Assembly (NCBI GenBank): GCA_965200895.1
Contig: CBDAVM010000002.1
Span: 558,001-622,000 of the forward strand
DNA: 64,000 nt
Direction: 5' to 3'
Source of the DNA: WTFV01 sp965200895
Lineage (GTDB): Bacteria; Acidobacteriota; Vicinamibacteria; Vicinamibacterales; UBA8438
In this document: positions 1 through 11,322 of the stretch, piece after piece
How positions within the stretch are numbered: position 1 is the first letter of the stretch
Layout of the letters: each line of letters opens with the position of its first letter
The notes under the pieces: model-generated
Database searches by the model: none
Told to the model about the DNA's origin: nothing
Seen by the model: the letters and a program-made list of their open reading frames with translations, nothing else
Made by a program: the position numbers and the translations under genes

Positions 1-690
1 TACCTGGCCCCAGAGTCTGTTCAGCTCCGCCCGAAAGGCGTCCGGGGGCAGACCGTACGCGGAACGCCAGCGCTCGCCGGCGTCCGCATGGCCGAGCTCG
101 ACGGCTCCGGCGTTCGCGATCTCGACCAGACGCGCGTAGCGAGATCGCATCGACGATGCCAGAGCGCGGCCTTCGGTCCACAGCTCGAGCAACGGATCGG
201 TGTCGCGCAGTTCGGCGACGGTTCGTTCCAGAGCGGTCCGATCCACGCAGTCCTCACCGGCGCCGACGCAATAGGCGCCGGCGCCGTACGTACGCTCGAG
301 CGCCGCCACGAGGGAAGCCATCTCGTTACCCAGCGGGGGACGATGCGGTGCGATGGTTGTCGGCGCCGTTTTCAGGAGCGTGAGCTTGCGGGCCGTCATT
401 TCCGGCAGATCGAGTCCGTCGAACCGCGCGGCGCCGCGGGCGAGCTCGGCCTTCGCAGAGGTCAGTGCGCGGTCTGCCGCCGTTGCCGCCGTGACAGTCT
501 CGGTGTCGCCGAGCGTCTCGCGCAACCAGGCGGTGCGTACCGCTTCCCGCCGCAGCGCACCCAGGCGAGCTTCGGCGGCGGTGACGAAGGCGTCCGCTTC
601 CGTCGCCGTCGGGCCCGGCGCCTCCTGCGCGCAACCGGCCATCGCCGTCGCCAGCAGGCTCGCGAACAGCGCCGCCCGCAGTCTGGTCAC
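1..690 (-). CDS. Peptidyl-dipeptidase (peptidase family M2, ACE-like) lipoprotein, N-terminal part
   Basis: This is the first 230 codons of a gene that runs off the window edge. It begins at GTG 690 with a lipoprotein signal peptide whose lipobox is AMAGC (Cys about residue 21). The rest matches the helical N-terminal half of M2 dicarboxypeptidases: an ARKLTLLK-type segment, a YGAGAYCVG...CVDR cysteine pair, an MRSRYARLVEIANAGAVELG segment and a final LNRLWGQV. The catalytic HExxH lies beyond the edge, so activity cannot be judged. The family removes C-terminal dipeptides from peptides; the lipobox suggests a membrane-anchored periplasmic location. The gene is co-directional with the upstream purA and 46 bp from it. 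No upstream in-frame ATG exists, which supports the GTG start. Confidence 0.85.
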   Translation of the reverse strand, partial: MTRLRAALFASLLATAMAGCAQEAPGPTATEADAFVTAAEARLGALRREAVRTAWLRETLGDTETVTAATAADRALTSAKAELARGAARFDGLDLPEMTARKLTLLKTAPTTIAPHRPPLGNEMASLVAALERTYGAGAYCVGAGEDCVDRTALERTVAELRDTDPLLELWTEGRALASSMRSRYARLVEIANAGAVELGHADAGERWRSAYGLPPDAFRAELNRLWGQV

Positions 691-736
691 CGCCGCACCC
701 GGGCGTTCCGCATGGAAGCCATGAGAACCTCGACGA

Positions 737-2083
737 TCAGTGGGCGTGATTCGCTGCATGCACGCCGAGCCAGGTGCTCATCGGGGAGCTCTGCCGCACG
801 ATGGTGTCGCCGCGATCCGAACCGGTCGAGATGATGGCAATCGGGGCGCCGCTCAGGGTCTCCAGGCGTTCCAGGTAGGCTCGCGCCGCGGTCGGCAGGT
901 CGCGCTCGTCGGTGACCCCCGCGGTTCGTCCGGACCCGGCCCACCCCGGCATGGTCTCGTACATCGGCTCGCAGGACGCGAGCTCGCCGATGGTTGCCGG
1001 CGGATCGGACAGTACCTCGCCGCCGCGTCGATAGCCGGTGCAGATGCGGAGTTCATCGAGATGGTCCAGCACGTCGAGCTTCGTCATGGCCAGCGCGGTC
1101 ATCCCGTTGAGGCGCACCGCGTAGCGCACGCCGACGGCGTCGAACCAACCGCAGCGCCGCGGACGTCCGGTCGATGCGCCATACTCGCGGCCCCACTCCC
1201 GGAGGCATTCCGCCTCCGGTTCGTCGAGCTCGGTCGGAAACGGTCCCTCGCCGACGCGGGTCGTGTAGGCCTTGACGATGCCGAGCACGCCGCCTATGGC
1301 CTGTGGTCCGACCCCGAGTCCCGTGCACACCCCGCCGATCGTCGCGTTCGACGACGTGACGTACGGGTATGTGCCATGGTCCACGTCCAGCATGGTGCCC
1401 TGTGCGCCTTCGAAGAGCACGGGCCGCTCTGCCTGCAGCGTGTCGTGCAGATAGCGCGACGTGTCGGCCACGAGAGGATGCAGCCGCTCCCAGATGTCGG
1501 CTGCTCCCTCCAGAACCTGCCGCCAGTCGAGTGCGGACCCCGGCACGGTGCGATTCCGTTCCGCGACGTTGGCTTCGATCAGTCCCGCGAGACGGCTGCC
1601 GGGACTGCCGTCAGCCAGGTCGCCGATACGTATCCCGCAACGGCCCGCCTTGTGCTGGTAGCTCGGTCCGATGCCGCGCGAGGTCGTTCCGATACGCTGT
1701 GCCCCGAGCCGATCCTCGGATACTGCCTCGATGTCGCGATGGTAGGGGAGGATGACGTGCGCGCGGCTGCTGACGAGCAGGCGGCCGGTGGTGTCGATGC
1801 CGCGCACGTGGAGCTGGTCGATCTCGGCGAAGAGCGCCGCGGTGTCGATCACCACCCCGTTGCCGATGACACAGGTGACGCCGGGATGCAGGATGCCGGA
1901 GGGAATCAGGTGCAGAATGAACTCGTTGCCGTCGACGGTCACCGTGTGGCCGGCGTTGTGTCCTCCCTGCGAGCGGGCGACCACGGCGAAGGCCGGGCTG
2001 AGCAGATCCACGATCTTGCCCTTGCCTTCGTCGCCCCACTGCGCGCCGAGCACCGCAAGGTTGCCTGTTACGCTCATCGACAT
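737..2083 (-). CDS. purA: Adenylosuccinate synthetase
   Basis: PurA couples GTP hydrolysis to condensation of IMP with aspartate, the first committed step from IMP to AMP. The protein is 448 residues, close to the usual length of about 430. Visible family motifs are the GDEGKGK loop (about residues 17-23), GHNAGHT (41-47), IGTTSRGIGPSYQHKAGR (about 131-148), LFEGAQGTMLDVDHGTYPYVTSSN and the C-terminal ISTGSDR guanine-binding segment. The start is the ATG of MSMSVTGN; the open frame continues 115 codons upstream but that stretch is arginine-rich and has no family resemblance. A second ATG two codons later (2077) is possible. The M2 peptidase follows on the same strand, with no functional link apparent. 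Confidence 0.97.
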   Translation of the reverse strand: MSMSVTGNLAVLGAQWGDEGKGKIVDLLSPAFAVVARSQGGHNAGHTVTVDGNEFILHLIPSGILHPGVTCVIGNGVVIDTAALFAEIDQLHVRGIDTTGRLLVSSRAHVILPYHRDIEAVSEDRLGAQRIGTTSRGIGPSYQHKAGRCGIRIGDLADGSPGSRLAGLIEANVAERNRTVPGSALDWRQVLEGAADIWERLHPLVADTSRYLHDTLQAERPVLFEGAQGTMLDVDHGTYPYVTSSNATIGGVCTGLGVGPQAIGGVLGIVKAYTTRVGEGPFPTELDEPEAECLREWGREYGASTGRPRRCGWFDAVGVRYAVRLNGMTALAMTKLDVLDHLDELRICTGYRRGGEVLSDPPATIGELASCEPMYETMPGWAGSGRTAGVTDERDLPTAARAYLERLETLSGAPIAIISTGSDRGDTIVRQSSPMSTWLGVHAANHAH

Positions 2084-2728
2084 CTGGCCAAACACCCGAT
2101 GATAGCAGACGGGATGCCGTCCGGCGTCGTATGAAGCACGTCGTTTCGCAGGCGGTCGGCCGGGGTGTCTCCGGCGGTTGCCTGCGCGCCGCCGGCGCCC
2201 TGCGACGCGCCCGCTGTGCGTATCGGCGGCGCCTGTGCGGTCAGGAGACAGGGCGTCGCCGACCCGCGGCGCCCGTCCATCGTCGCGGGCTCGCCGGTAC
2301 CGGCAACCCGCGGTGACAGGCCGAAACGTCCACCACGTCCGACACATCACCTGTCTCCGTCGCGGGTTTGCGCCGACCCGGGCAACCCGCGGCGACGGTT
2401 CCGGCGATTCCGTCCCGTGCGCATCCATCCGGTACGCGACCGGGAACGACAGTCGTGCAGTCGGAGGTCGGCGCTGCGACGGCCCGTTGTCAGCCGCGCC
2501 GGGCGCAGAAGGCGCTGCGCGGGGCGGGCAGGTTGTTCAGGAGATCGACCCTGCGACGGCCGTTGTCCAGCGGATGGCGTGCATCTTGCTGTGGTGAGAA
2601 GCGGTCCCGCCGAGGGAGGTCGGCCGATTCGATGCCTTCATCTCGTGGGTGCTGTTCCGGGCGGAACCCGGCGCGGGCCTGGTACGGACGGCCGCCGTCC
2701 GGCAGCACCCGGTACCGGGAGGTTGATC
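2084..2728. other. Non-coding gap between purA and the ComEA-like gene
   Basis: No convincing gene was found. Long open frames cross it in several frames, but they are arginine-rich GC artefacts. It holds recurring ACCCGCGG-containing segments (about 2260-2390), a 9-bp inverted pair GGAGACAGG/CCTGTCTCC (2244-2252, 2350-2358) and a 7-bp stem with 3-nt loop at 2685-2701, just before the Shine-Dalgarno of the next gene. The promoter of purA and that of the downstream operon should lie here, but none is clear. Confidence 0.4.
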
Positions 2729-3058
2729 ATGCAACGCGCGTTCGTACTCACGTTGGTGTGCGTCGGATTCCTCGTCATGACATTCCACGGTCATGCGCTG
2801 GCCGGGCCCGGCGTTCGCCTGCTCCAGAGCGCGGAGCCGGAGCAGCGGGAAACGGTGGAACTGAACACGGCGACGGCGGCCGAGCTGCGGACTCTGCCCC
2901 GGATTGGCGAGCGGACGGCCCAACGCATCATCGAGTACCGGGAGGAGCATGGCGGGTTCGAGAAGATCGAGGATCTGATGAACGTTCGCGGGATCGGCGA
3001 GAGGACCTTCCTGCGCCTGCGGCCGCTCATTCGTGTCGACGAACCCGCGAACCGGTAG
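2729..3058 (+). CDS. ComEA-like helix-hairpin-helix protein, secreted
   Basis: This 109-residue protein has an N-terminal signal segment (MQRAFVLTLVCVGFLVMTF) followed by a ComEA-type double helix-hairpin-helix domain. The domain reads VELNTATAAELRTLPRIGE, then ILEYRE-like helix residues and a second NVRGIGERTFLRLRPLI hairpin. ComEA proteins bind double-stranded DNA non-specifically outside the inner membrane during uptake; many short homologues are of unknown role. A GGGAGG Shine-Dalgarno at 2717-2722 supports the ATG at 2729 rather than the longer upstream frame. A pseudopilin gene follows 59 bp downstream, which fits a DNA-uptake or type IV pilus/type II secretion context. The exact role is inferred. 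Confidence 0.85.
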   Translation: MQRAFVLTLVCVGFLVMTFHGHALAGPGVRLLQSAEPEQRETVELNTATAAELRTLPRIGERTAQRIIEYREEHGGFEKIEDLMNVRGIGERTFLRLRPLIRVDEPANR

Positions 3059-3117
3059 TCCGGGGTGGCAGGGCTCCGCCGTCGGGGCCTTGCCACGCCA
3101 TTCCAGAGGAGACAACC

Positions 3118-3711
3118 GTGTTCCACGACCACGAGCGTGGCGCCACACTCGTCGAGACGGTGATCGCCACCGGTATCGTCGTCGTTGTGATTGGCATCTC
3201 GGCGCCGCTGGTGACCACAGGCCGGCACGAGCAGCAGGTCATCGACGCTGCCCGGTACCTCGGAGGGCGGATCATGCTCGCTCGCGCCGGCGCCGCCCGG
3301 CGGGGCGCAGCGGTCGGCATACGGTTCACCACCGACACGAACGGCGTCGGCTTCCGGAGCTACGTGGACTCGAACGGCAACGGCGTGCGGACGGCCGACA
3401 TCACCCGCGGGGTCGACCCGCCGATTGACGACACGACCCGTCTCGGCGATCACTTCAGCGGCGTACGTTTCGAACTCAGTCCCGCCGCGCCGGTGATCGG
3501 GCGCACGAGACCGGCCGGGAGCGGGGCCGACCCGATCCGTCTCGGCGCCAGTGACATCCTGAGCGTGACGCCGCTCGGTACGGCGACCTCCGGCACGCTG
3601 TATCTGAGAAGCCGGGAGGGACATCAGGTCGCCGTGCGCATCCTCGGCGCCACGGCTCGCGTCCGCATCCTCCAGTTCGATTTCCACGCGCGAAGGTGGC
3701 GCACACGGTGA
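3118..3711 (+). CDS. Type II secretion/type IV pilus pseudopilin, GspH/FimT-like
   Basis: The 197-residue product starts at GTG 3118 behind an AGAGGAG ribosome binding site. It has a short charged leader, then GATLVETVIATG and a hydrophobic helix ending near residue 30. This is the class III prepilin signature: cleavage after Gly and Glu at position +5. The body resembles the GspH/FimT pseudopilin domain, with an RGAAVGIRFTTDTNG segment and a later TSGTLYLRSREGHQVAVRI strand pair typical of the family. Such minor pilins prime assembly of pili or pseudopili in the inner membrane. No other pilus genes lie nearby, so the machine it serves is unknown. The ComEA-like gene immediately upstream hints at DNA uptake. 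Confidence 0.8.
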   Translation: MFHDHERGATLVETVIATGIVVVVIGISAPLVTTGRHEQQVIDAARYLGGRIMLARAGAARRGAAVGIRFTTDTNGVGFRSYVDSNGNGVRTADITRGVDPPIDDTTRLGDHFSGVRFELSPAAPVIGRTRPAGSGADPIRLGASDILSVTPLGTATSGTLYLRSREGHQVAVRILGATARVRILQFDFHARRWRTR

Positions 3712-3848
3712 TTGCGTGCAGAGTAGATGGTTCCCATCGGAGCAGCAGATCCGATTCGGCGTGAGTAGCGGCTACCCATCCGCCTCGCTCGCCGATCGGG
3801 GCGCGGGGCAACCGCGTCGAATCGCCCGCATCCGGCGCACTTCCGACT

Positions 3849-4931
3849 TTGGCATCGATGTTGATTGCACAAGACAGCATCGAACCTCGGGGGGACTCAG
3901 CGAGCATGAAGGCATCCGAATCACCGTCGCGGCTGATCGGTCGCGCACCGCGCATGGTCAGATTGCGAAACCAGATTGCCCGGGTGGCGACAACCGATTT
4001 CGCCGTGTTGATCGAGGGCGAGAGCGGATCGGGCAAGGAGCTGGTCGCCCGGCAGATCCATGAGCAGAGCGCGCGGCAGGGAGGTCCGTTCGTCGCCGTC
4101 AACTGCGCCGCCATCGTCGACACGCTGGTCGAGGCGGAACTGTTCGGCATCGAGGATCGGACAGCCACGGGCGTACGGGGACGGGCCGGCAAGTTCGAGC
4201 TTGCGAACGAGGGCACGGTCTTTCTCGACGAGGTCGCCGATCTGTCCGCGGGGGCCCAGGCCAAGCTCCTCCGCGTGGTGCAGGAGCTGGCCGTCGAACG
4301 CGTGGGATCGCACTGTACGAGGGTCCTCGACCTGCGACTGGTCGTGGCCACCAACCAGAAGTTGGACCGCATGGTCGAAGCGCAGCGCTTTCGGGCGGAC
4401 CTGTTCTACCGCCTCAGCGGGGTCGAGATTCAGGTTCCGCCGCTGCGCGAACGCCGTTCCGATATCCCGTTGCTTGCGCGGCACTTTCTCCGGCAGTGTG
4501 GAGAAACACCCGAGCGCTGTCTGGCCCCGTGTGCCGTGGACGCCCTGATGGCCTACGACTGGCCGGGCAATGTGCGGGAGTTGCGCCGAGTCATCGAGCA
4601 TGTGCTGGCGTTTTCCGGAGCCGGGCGCATTCGGGTTCAGGACCTGCCGGTGACGATCACCGGTGACTACGTGCGACACCTGCAACCGTCACTGTTGCGG
4701 GAGGATTCGATGCGGGCGTGGGGAAGTCGCTACGCGCGAATCGTCCTCGACCGCTGCGGCAACAACAAGCGGCAGGCCTGTCGCGTTCTGGGCATCAGCT
4801 ACCACACGTTGCAGGCCTACCTGCGCTACGGCGACAGCACGACGGACCGGTCCGCACGGACGTCGGGCGGCGGCAGCGACGGGCGGCGGAAGGGGAAGCG
4901 GTTTCCGCCCGACGACGAGGACCGCTCGTGA
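3849..4931 (+). CDS. Sigma-54-activator-like AAA+ regulator with Fis-type HTH and altered GAFTGA loop
   Basis: The 360-residue protein has no receiver or GAF sensor domain, only about 35 residues before the AAA+ core. Walker A is GESGSGKE (about 57-64), Walker B VFLDEV, and an arginine-finger region FRADLFYRL is present. The C-terminus has a Fis-type helix-turn-helix (RCGNNKRQACRVLGISYHTL). The sigma-54 contact loop, normally GAFTGA after ELFG, is replaced by DRTATGVRG, so normal coupling to sigma-54 is doubtful. Start may be ATG 3849 or ATG 3906 (MKASES), which is closer to the domain. Similar variants are, to my recollection, common in Acidobacteria. It lies downstream of the pseudopilin gene with a 137-bp gap, and its targets are unknown. 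Confidence 0.85.
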   Translation: MASMLIAQDSIEPRGDSASMKASESPSRLIGRAPRMVRLRNQIARVATTDFAVLIEGESGSGKELVARQIHEQSARQGGPFVAVNCAAIVDTLVEAELFGIEDRTATGVRGRAGKFELANEGTVFLDEVADLSAGAQAKLLRVVQELAVERVGSHCTRVLDLRLVVATNQKLDRMVEAQRFRADLFYRLSGVEIQVPPLRERRSDIPLLARHFLRQCGETPERCLAPCAVDALMAYDWPGNVRELRRVIEHVLAFSGAGRIRVQDLPVTITGDYVRHLQPSLLREDSMRAWGSRYARIVLDRCGNNKRQACRVLGISYHTLQAYLRYGDSTTDRSARTSGGGSDGRRKGKRFPPDDEDRS

Positions 4932-4944
4932 CCCGCAGCCGTTC

Positions 4945-4974
4945 TTGACCCTCTCCGCGATCGCGTAGTACGGT
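4945..4974 (+). promoter_or_regulatory. Candidate promoter of the gcv operon
   Basis: TTGACC (4945-4950) and TACGGT (4969-4974) are separated by 18 bp, a fair match to a sigma-70 promoter. The roughly 50-nt leader holds a 6-bp stem (GTGCCG/CGGCAC, 4981-5001). The leader is too short for a tandem glycine riboswitch. Confidence 0.3.
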
Positions 4975-5029
4975 TGGAAAGTGCCGTCCCGGAGCCGGCA
5001 CGTCGATTCCGGCGATCCTCCATCATACG

Positions 5030-6145
5030 ATGGCCCGCACTCCGGCCGATTCCCTGCAGACTACTCCGTTGCACGCCCGGCATCTCGCCCTGGGGGCGCG
5101 GATGACTCCCTTCGGGGGCTGGGACATGCCGGTCCGGTACAGCGGCATAGCCGAGGAGCACCAGGCGGTGCGGGCCGCGGCGGGGCTCTTCGACGTCAGC
5201 CACATGGGCGAAGTGGAGATCGCCGGCGACGATGCGCTCACCGCGGTGCAGCGTATCTCGTCGAACGACGCCCGCAAGCTCGTCCCGGGGCGCGCCCAGT
5301 ATTCCGCGCTCACGACACCGGAAGGCACGATCGTCGACGACCTGCTCGTCTACCAGCTCGCGGTCGGACACTACCTGCTGGTGATCAACGCCGCCAACAT
5401 CGCGAAGGACGTGGCCTGGATCCGCAGGCAGATCGGAGGCGCAGGCGATGCGGCGGCAGTCGATGCGAGCAGCCGCTACGCGCTGCTCGCGCTGCAGGGA
5501 CCGCGTGCTGCAACGATCCTGCAGGCCCTTACGGCGGTGGAGGTGGAGGCCATCGAGTACTACGCGTTCGCGACCGGCGAAGTGGCGGGGGTTCGCGCCA
5601 CGATCTCCCGGACCGGCTACACCGGCGAGGACGGCTTCGAGCTGTACGTGCCGCCGCGGCAGGCGGAGACGCTCTGGTCGGTCCTGCTCGACGCGGGGGC
5701 TGCGCACGGGCTGCGCCCGGTCGGGCTCGGCGCCCGCGACACGCTGCGGCTGGAGGCAGGACTGCGTCTGTACGGCGCCGACATGGACGAGACGACGACG
5801 CTGCTCGAGGCCGGGCTCGGCTGGACCATCGGATGGGACAAGGAGTCGTTCATCGGCCGCGAGGCGCTGCTCGCGCAGAAGCAGACCGGGCCGAGCCGCA
5901 GGCTGGTCGGCTTCGAGATGCTCGAGCGAGGGATTGCGAGGCATGACCATGCGGTCTATGCCGGCGCCGACCGCGTCGGCCGCGTCACCAGCGGCACCCT
6001 GACGCCGTATCTGAAGAAGTCCATCGGCATGGCGTACGTCCCCGTCGAGTTGGCGGCGCGGGACACGGAGCTCTCCATCGACGTCCGCGGCCGGCGCCTG
6101 CGTGCGCGGGTTGTGCGGATGCCGTTCTACAGGCGCCCGAGGTAG
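5030..6145 (+). CDS. gcvT: Aminomethyltransferase, glycine cleavage T-protein
   Basis: GcvT transfers the methylene group from aminomethylated lipoyl-GcvH to tetrahydrofolate and releases ammonia. The 371-residue length is normal. Motifs include the N-terminal TPLHARHLALGARMTPFGGWDMP, the folate-site FDVSHMGEVEI region, SRTGYTGEDGFELY, LGARDTLRLEAGLRLYG and the C-terminal VTSGTLTPYLKKSIGMAYV. It is first in a three-gene operon: gcvH starts 5 bp after the stop and gcvP follows. The start is the ATG of MARTPADS, the only one close to the conserved N-terminus. The lipoamide dehydrogenase (L-protein) of the system is not in this window. Confidence 0.97.
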   Translation: MARTPADSLQTTPLHARHLALGARMTPFGGWDMPVRYSGIAEEHQAVRAAAGLFDVSHMGEVEIAGDDALTAVQRISSNDARKLVPGRAQYSALTTPEGTIVDDLLVYQLAVGHYLLVINAANIAKDVAWIRRQIGGAGDAAAVDASSRYALLALQGPRAATILQALTAVEVEAIEYYAFATGEVAGVRATISRTGYTGEDGFELYVPPRQAETLWSVLLDAGAAHGLRPVGLGARDTLRLEAGLRLYGADMDETTTLLEAGLGWTIGWDKESFIGREALLAQKQTGPSRRLVGFEMLERGIARHDHAVYAGADRVGRVTSGTLTPYLKKSIGMAYVPVELAARDTELSIDVRGRRLRARVVRMPFYRRPR

Positions 6146-6150
6146 GCGAG

Positions 6151-6531
6151 ATGTATCCGCAGGAACTGAAGTATACGAAGGACCACGAGTGGATCCGGGT
6201 GGAGGATGGCCGCGCCCGCGTCGGCGTTACCGAGTATGCGCAGGAGCAGCTCGGCGACGTCGTCTACGTGGAGTTGCCGGAGGTGGGCAGCGCCTTCGAG
6301 CAGGGCGAGCAGTTCGGATCCATCGAGTCGGTCAAGGCCGTATCGGATCTCTACTGTCCCGTCAGCGGTACGGTGGTCGAGGTCAACGCGGCGCTGGCGG
6401 ATATCCCGGAGGCCGTCAACCAGGATCCGCATGCGACCTGGATGATCGTGCTGGACCTGCAGAATCCCGACGACGTCGGCGCGCTGCTGGATGCGGCCGC
6501 CTACGGCGAGCTCGTGGGCGGGGCCGGTTGA
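6151..6531 (+). CDS. gcvH: Glycine cleavage system H-protein
   Basis: GcvH is the lipoylated shuttle that carries the aminomethyl intermediate between the P, T and L proteins. It is 126 residues, standard length. The lipoyl-accepting lysine sits in SIESVKAVSDLYCPVSG (Lys about residue 63). The N-terminus KYTKDHEWIRVEDG and the VGVTEYAQEQLGDVVYVELP strand region are diagnostic. It lies 5 bp after gcvT and 6 bp before gcvP, so the three are almost certainly co-transcribed and translationally coupled. Confidence 0.97.
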   Translation: MYPQELKYTKDHEWIRVEDGRARVGVTEYAQEQLGDVVYVELPEVGSAFEQGEQFGSIESVKAVSDLYCPVSGTVVEVNAALADIPEAVNQDPHATWMIVLDLQNPDDVGALLDAAAYGELVGGAG

Positions 6532-6537
6532 GCCCGC

Positions 6538-9438
<2,901 letters not shown>

Positions 9439-9616
9439 TGGCTCCCGTTGCCAGCGGTCCGCCCCGCCGGTCGAGTCGGCTGTAGTCGACGAGATCGCTG
9501 CGGGGGGCTGACGATCGTGAAGACAGGACGGAGTTGGAGTCCTTGTCGGTGCAGAGCCGGCGTACGGTGAAGCAATGAGAGTGGCGCGCTGGGCGACCTG
9601 CAGTGCAGTGGCGGGC

Positions 9617-9639
9617 GGCGCGGCTGTCGCAGCCGCGCC
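9617..9639. terminator. Perfect 10-bp hairpin between gcvP and a convergent MBL gene
   Basis: GGCGCGGCTG and CAGCCGCGCC pair perfectly around a TCG loop. It sits between the ends of two convergent genes, 15 bp from the MBL stop codon, so it could serve both directions. There is no clear T tract on either strand, so intrinsic termination is only suggested. The remaining bases (9439-9616) hold no recognisable gene. Confidence 0.5.
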
Positions 9640-9653
9640 GTTCTCGGCCGGAC

Positions 9654-10574
9654 TCAGTTCCCTTCGAGCTCGTCGACGATCACCTGGACGCTGTTCCTCA
9701 GGCCGGCCGGGGCGGGGGCGCGATATCCCTCGTAGCCGTTCGGCATCGTCCACGCCGCCGCGATCTCGTCCACGCTGTGGCCCGCGCCGTGCCCGGCGCG
9801 CACCGCGGCCAGGAAGTCGCGGTTGAACGCTGCGTACTCGTGCAGGTCCGCCCACGTCATCTGCGTGCTGTGCCCGGTGATGATGGTGTCGACGCCCGGA
9901 ATGTTGTCGTGCGCCTTCTGCAGGCTGTCCGGAATGTCGACGCCGCTGCCGCCGTTGTTGGCGTCAAGGAAGGGCAGGTTCTTGCCCGGGAAGATGTCGC
10001 CGGAATGCAGCGTTCCCAGAGCCGGGAAGACGATCCAGGCGTCGCCGCCGGTGTGCCCGCGACCGAAATGGTAGAGGTCGACCCGGTCGTCGTCGACGCC
10101 TATCGACATGCGTTCCGAGAAGGTCTGCGTCGGCAGCCCGCGGCCCATCGAGTCGGCGAAGACGTTGGCAGGCGGCTCGGTCCGGCCGCTGTAGGCCCGC
10201 ATCACCTGCATGTTCGCCGCCGTGACCTCGTGCGTCACGATGTCGACGTTGGCGGGGAACGCGACGTTGCCGCTCACGTGGTCGTGGTGGCTGTGCGTGT
10301 TGATGAGCGTGGTCACCGGGTTGGCCGTGATCTCGGCGATCGCGTCCAGGATCGACTGGCCCCAGCCGGGGTTCTTGGAGTCGACGACGACGACCCCGTC
10401 GCTGGTTACGAAGACTGCCGTGTTGCCGCCCCCGCCCTGTCCGCGGAGGACGTACAGGTTGTCCTCGAGTTGTTCGACCTCGATGATCATCGGCGCGTCC
10501 TGCGCGGCGACGATCGCCAGCGAGAGCGCGCCGAGGCCGACGGTGGCGGCCAGAACGATGGTGCGTCGTGTCAT
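9654..10574 (-). CDS. Exported MBL-fold metallo-hydrolase (paralogue 1 of 3)
   Basis: The 306-residue protein has an N-terminal signal segment (MTRRTIVLAATVGLGALSL...AAQ). Its metallo-beta-lactamase fold has the metal motif NTHSHHDHVSG, a later FGRGHTGGD histidine, an HSGDIFPG aspartate and ITGHSTQMT. The set fits a binuclear zinc or iron site. The family includes periplasmic hydrolases related to SoxH/quinoprotein-relay proteins; no substrate can be read from the sequence. ATG 10574 is chosen because GGAGGGAGAG precedes it and the signal peptide starts there. Two paralogues with the same NLYVLRG-like beginning and SNGGSGVD-like segment are at 27572 and 36618. It is transcribed away from the HEPN/MNT genes. 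Confidence 0.88.
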   Translation of the reverse strand: MTRRTIVLAATVGLGALSLAIVAAQDAPMIIEVEQLEDNLYVLRGQGGGGNTAVFVTSDGVVVVDSKNPGWGQSILDAIAEITANPVTTLINTHSHHDHVSGNVAFPANVDIVTHEVTAANMQVMRAYSGRTEPPANVFADSMGRGLPTQTFSERMSIGVDDDRVDLYHFGRGHTGGDAWIVFPALGTLHSGDIFPGKNLPFLDANNGGSGVDIPDSLQKAHDNIPGVDTIITGHSTQMTWADLHEYAAFNRDFLAAVRAGHGAGHSVDEIAAAWTMPNGYEGYRAPAPAGLRNSVQVIVDELEGN

Positions 10575-10881
10575 GACGTTACTCTCCCTCCTGTGCGTGA
10601 TGCGCGGTCCGGGCGACCCGAGCTGTCCGGACGCCGCGTGCGCCGTCCCTGCCGTTCGTCTCGATGCGGGCGTGCGACCACAGGTGCGTCGCGAGGGCAC
10701 CCGCCCACTGCCGGGGCGTTCTGCCGTTCGTCTCGGTGCGGGCCCGCCGCCGGCCGGTCCTGCCGGCGGGTGTGTGACAGGGCACGCCGGAGAGTCTATC
10801 CGGTGGGGCGCTGTCGTGGCGCGGCGCCGGCGGCAGATGTCCGCCGTCCACGGCCGGTCGGTCCTGCCGCTACAATGAACC
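10575..10881. other. Divergent intergenic region with a 72-bp-period repeat
   Basis: No gene is visible. A 23-bp sequence CTGCCGTTCGTCTCG[A/G]TGCGGGC occurs at 10649-10671 and 10721-10743, 72 bp apart, with one mismatch. The region must contain promoters for the MBL gene (-) and the HEPN gene (+), but no clear -35/-10 pair was found. Confidence 0.4.
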
Positions 10882-11322
10882 GTGGCCGCGCGACACGGAG
10901 ACTGGCTGCGTCAGGCCGGCGCCGATCTCCGGCACGCCCGGCGCGCCCGCGAGGACGGCGCGCACGAATGGGCCTGCTTCGCGGCGCAGCAGGCCGCCGA
11001 GAAGGCGCTGAAGGCGGTCCTGCTGCAGCGCGGCGCCGAGGCATGGGGCCATACCGTGACCGCGCTGCTGGGCGCGGTCGCGCCGGAGGACGTGATCGGC
11101 GTGGAACTGATGGACTGCGCCAGGACGCTCGACAAGCACTACATTCCGACGCGGTATCCCAATGGATTCGACAGCGGCGCGCCGGTGGACTTCTACATGC
11201 GGAAGGATTCCGACGACGCCATCGCGTGCGCCGGGAAGATCCTCGACGTCGCTCGTCATCATACCGAACAACCAGACGGCGGTCCGGGGGGCGGTCCTCC
11301 GGTGGGCGCGCCGGATAGCTGA
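10882..11322 (+). CDS. HEPN-domain protein (HepT-like toxin candidate)
   Basis: The 146-residue product begins at GTG 10882 and reads as a HEPN domain (PF05168-like). Features are an N-terminal WLRQAGADLRHARRAREDG helix, the family-typical WACFAAQQAAEKALKAVLL helix and the HYIPTRYPNGF segment near the end. HEPN proteins paired with minimal nucleotidyltransferases form toxin-antitoxin modules in which HEPN is often an RNase or is silenced by AMPylation. The last roughly 20 residues are glycine/proline-rich and lie over the start of the MNT gene, so the true domain probably ends near residue 125. The canonical R-x4-6-H catalytic motif is not obvious, so RNase activity is uncertain. Confidence 0.85.
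   Translation: MAARHGDWLRQAGADLRHARRAREDGAHEWACFAAQQAAEKALKAVLLQRGAEAWGHTVTALLGAVAPEDVIGVELMDCARTLDKHYIPTRYPNGFDSGAPVDFYMRKDSDDAIACAGKILDVARHHTEQPDGGPGGGPPVGAPDS

Noticed and set aside
2165..2728. Long N-terminal extension of the ComEA-like gene
   Set aside because: It is Arg/Pro-rich without a domain. The Shine-Dalgarno and signal peptide place the start at 2729.
4932..5029. A glycine riboswitch upstream of gcvT
   Set aside because: The gap is under 100 bp and shows no tandem aptamer pattern; only a small 6-bp stem is present.
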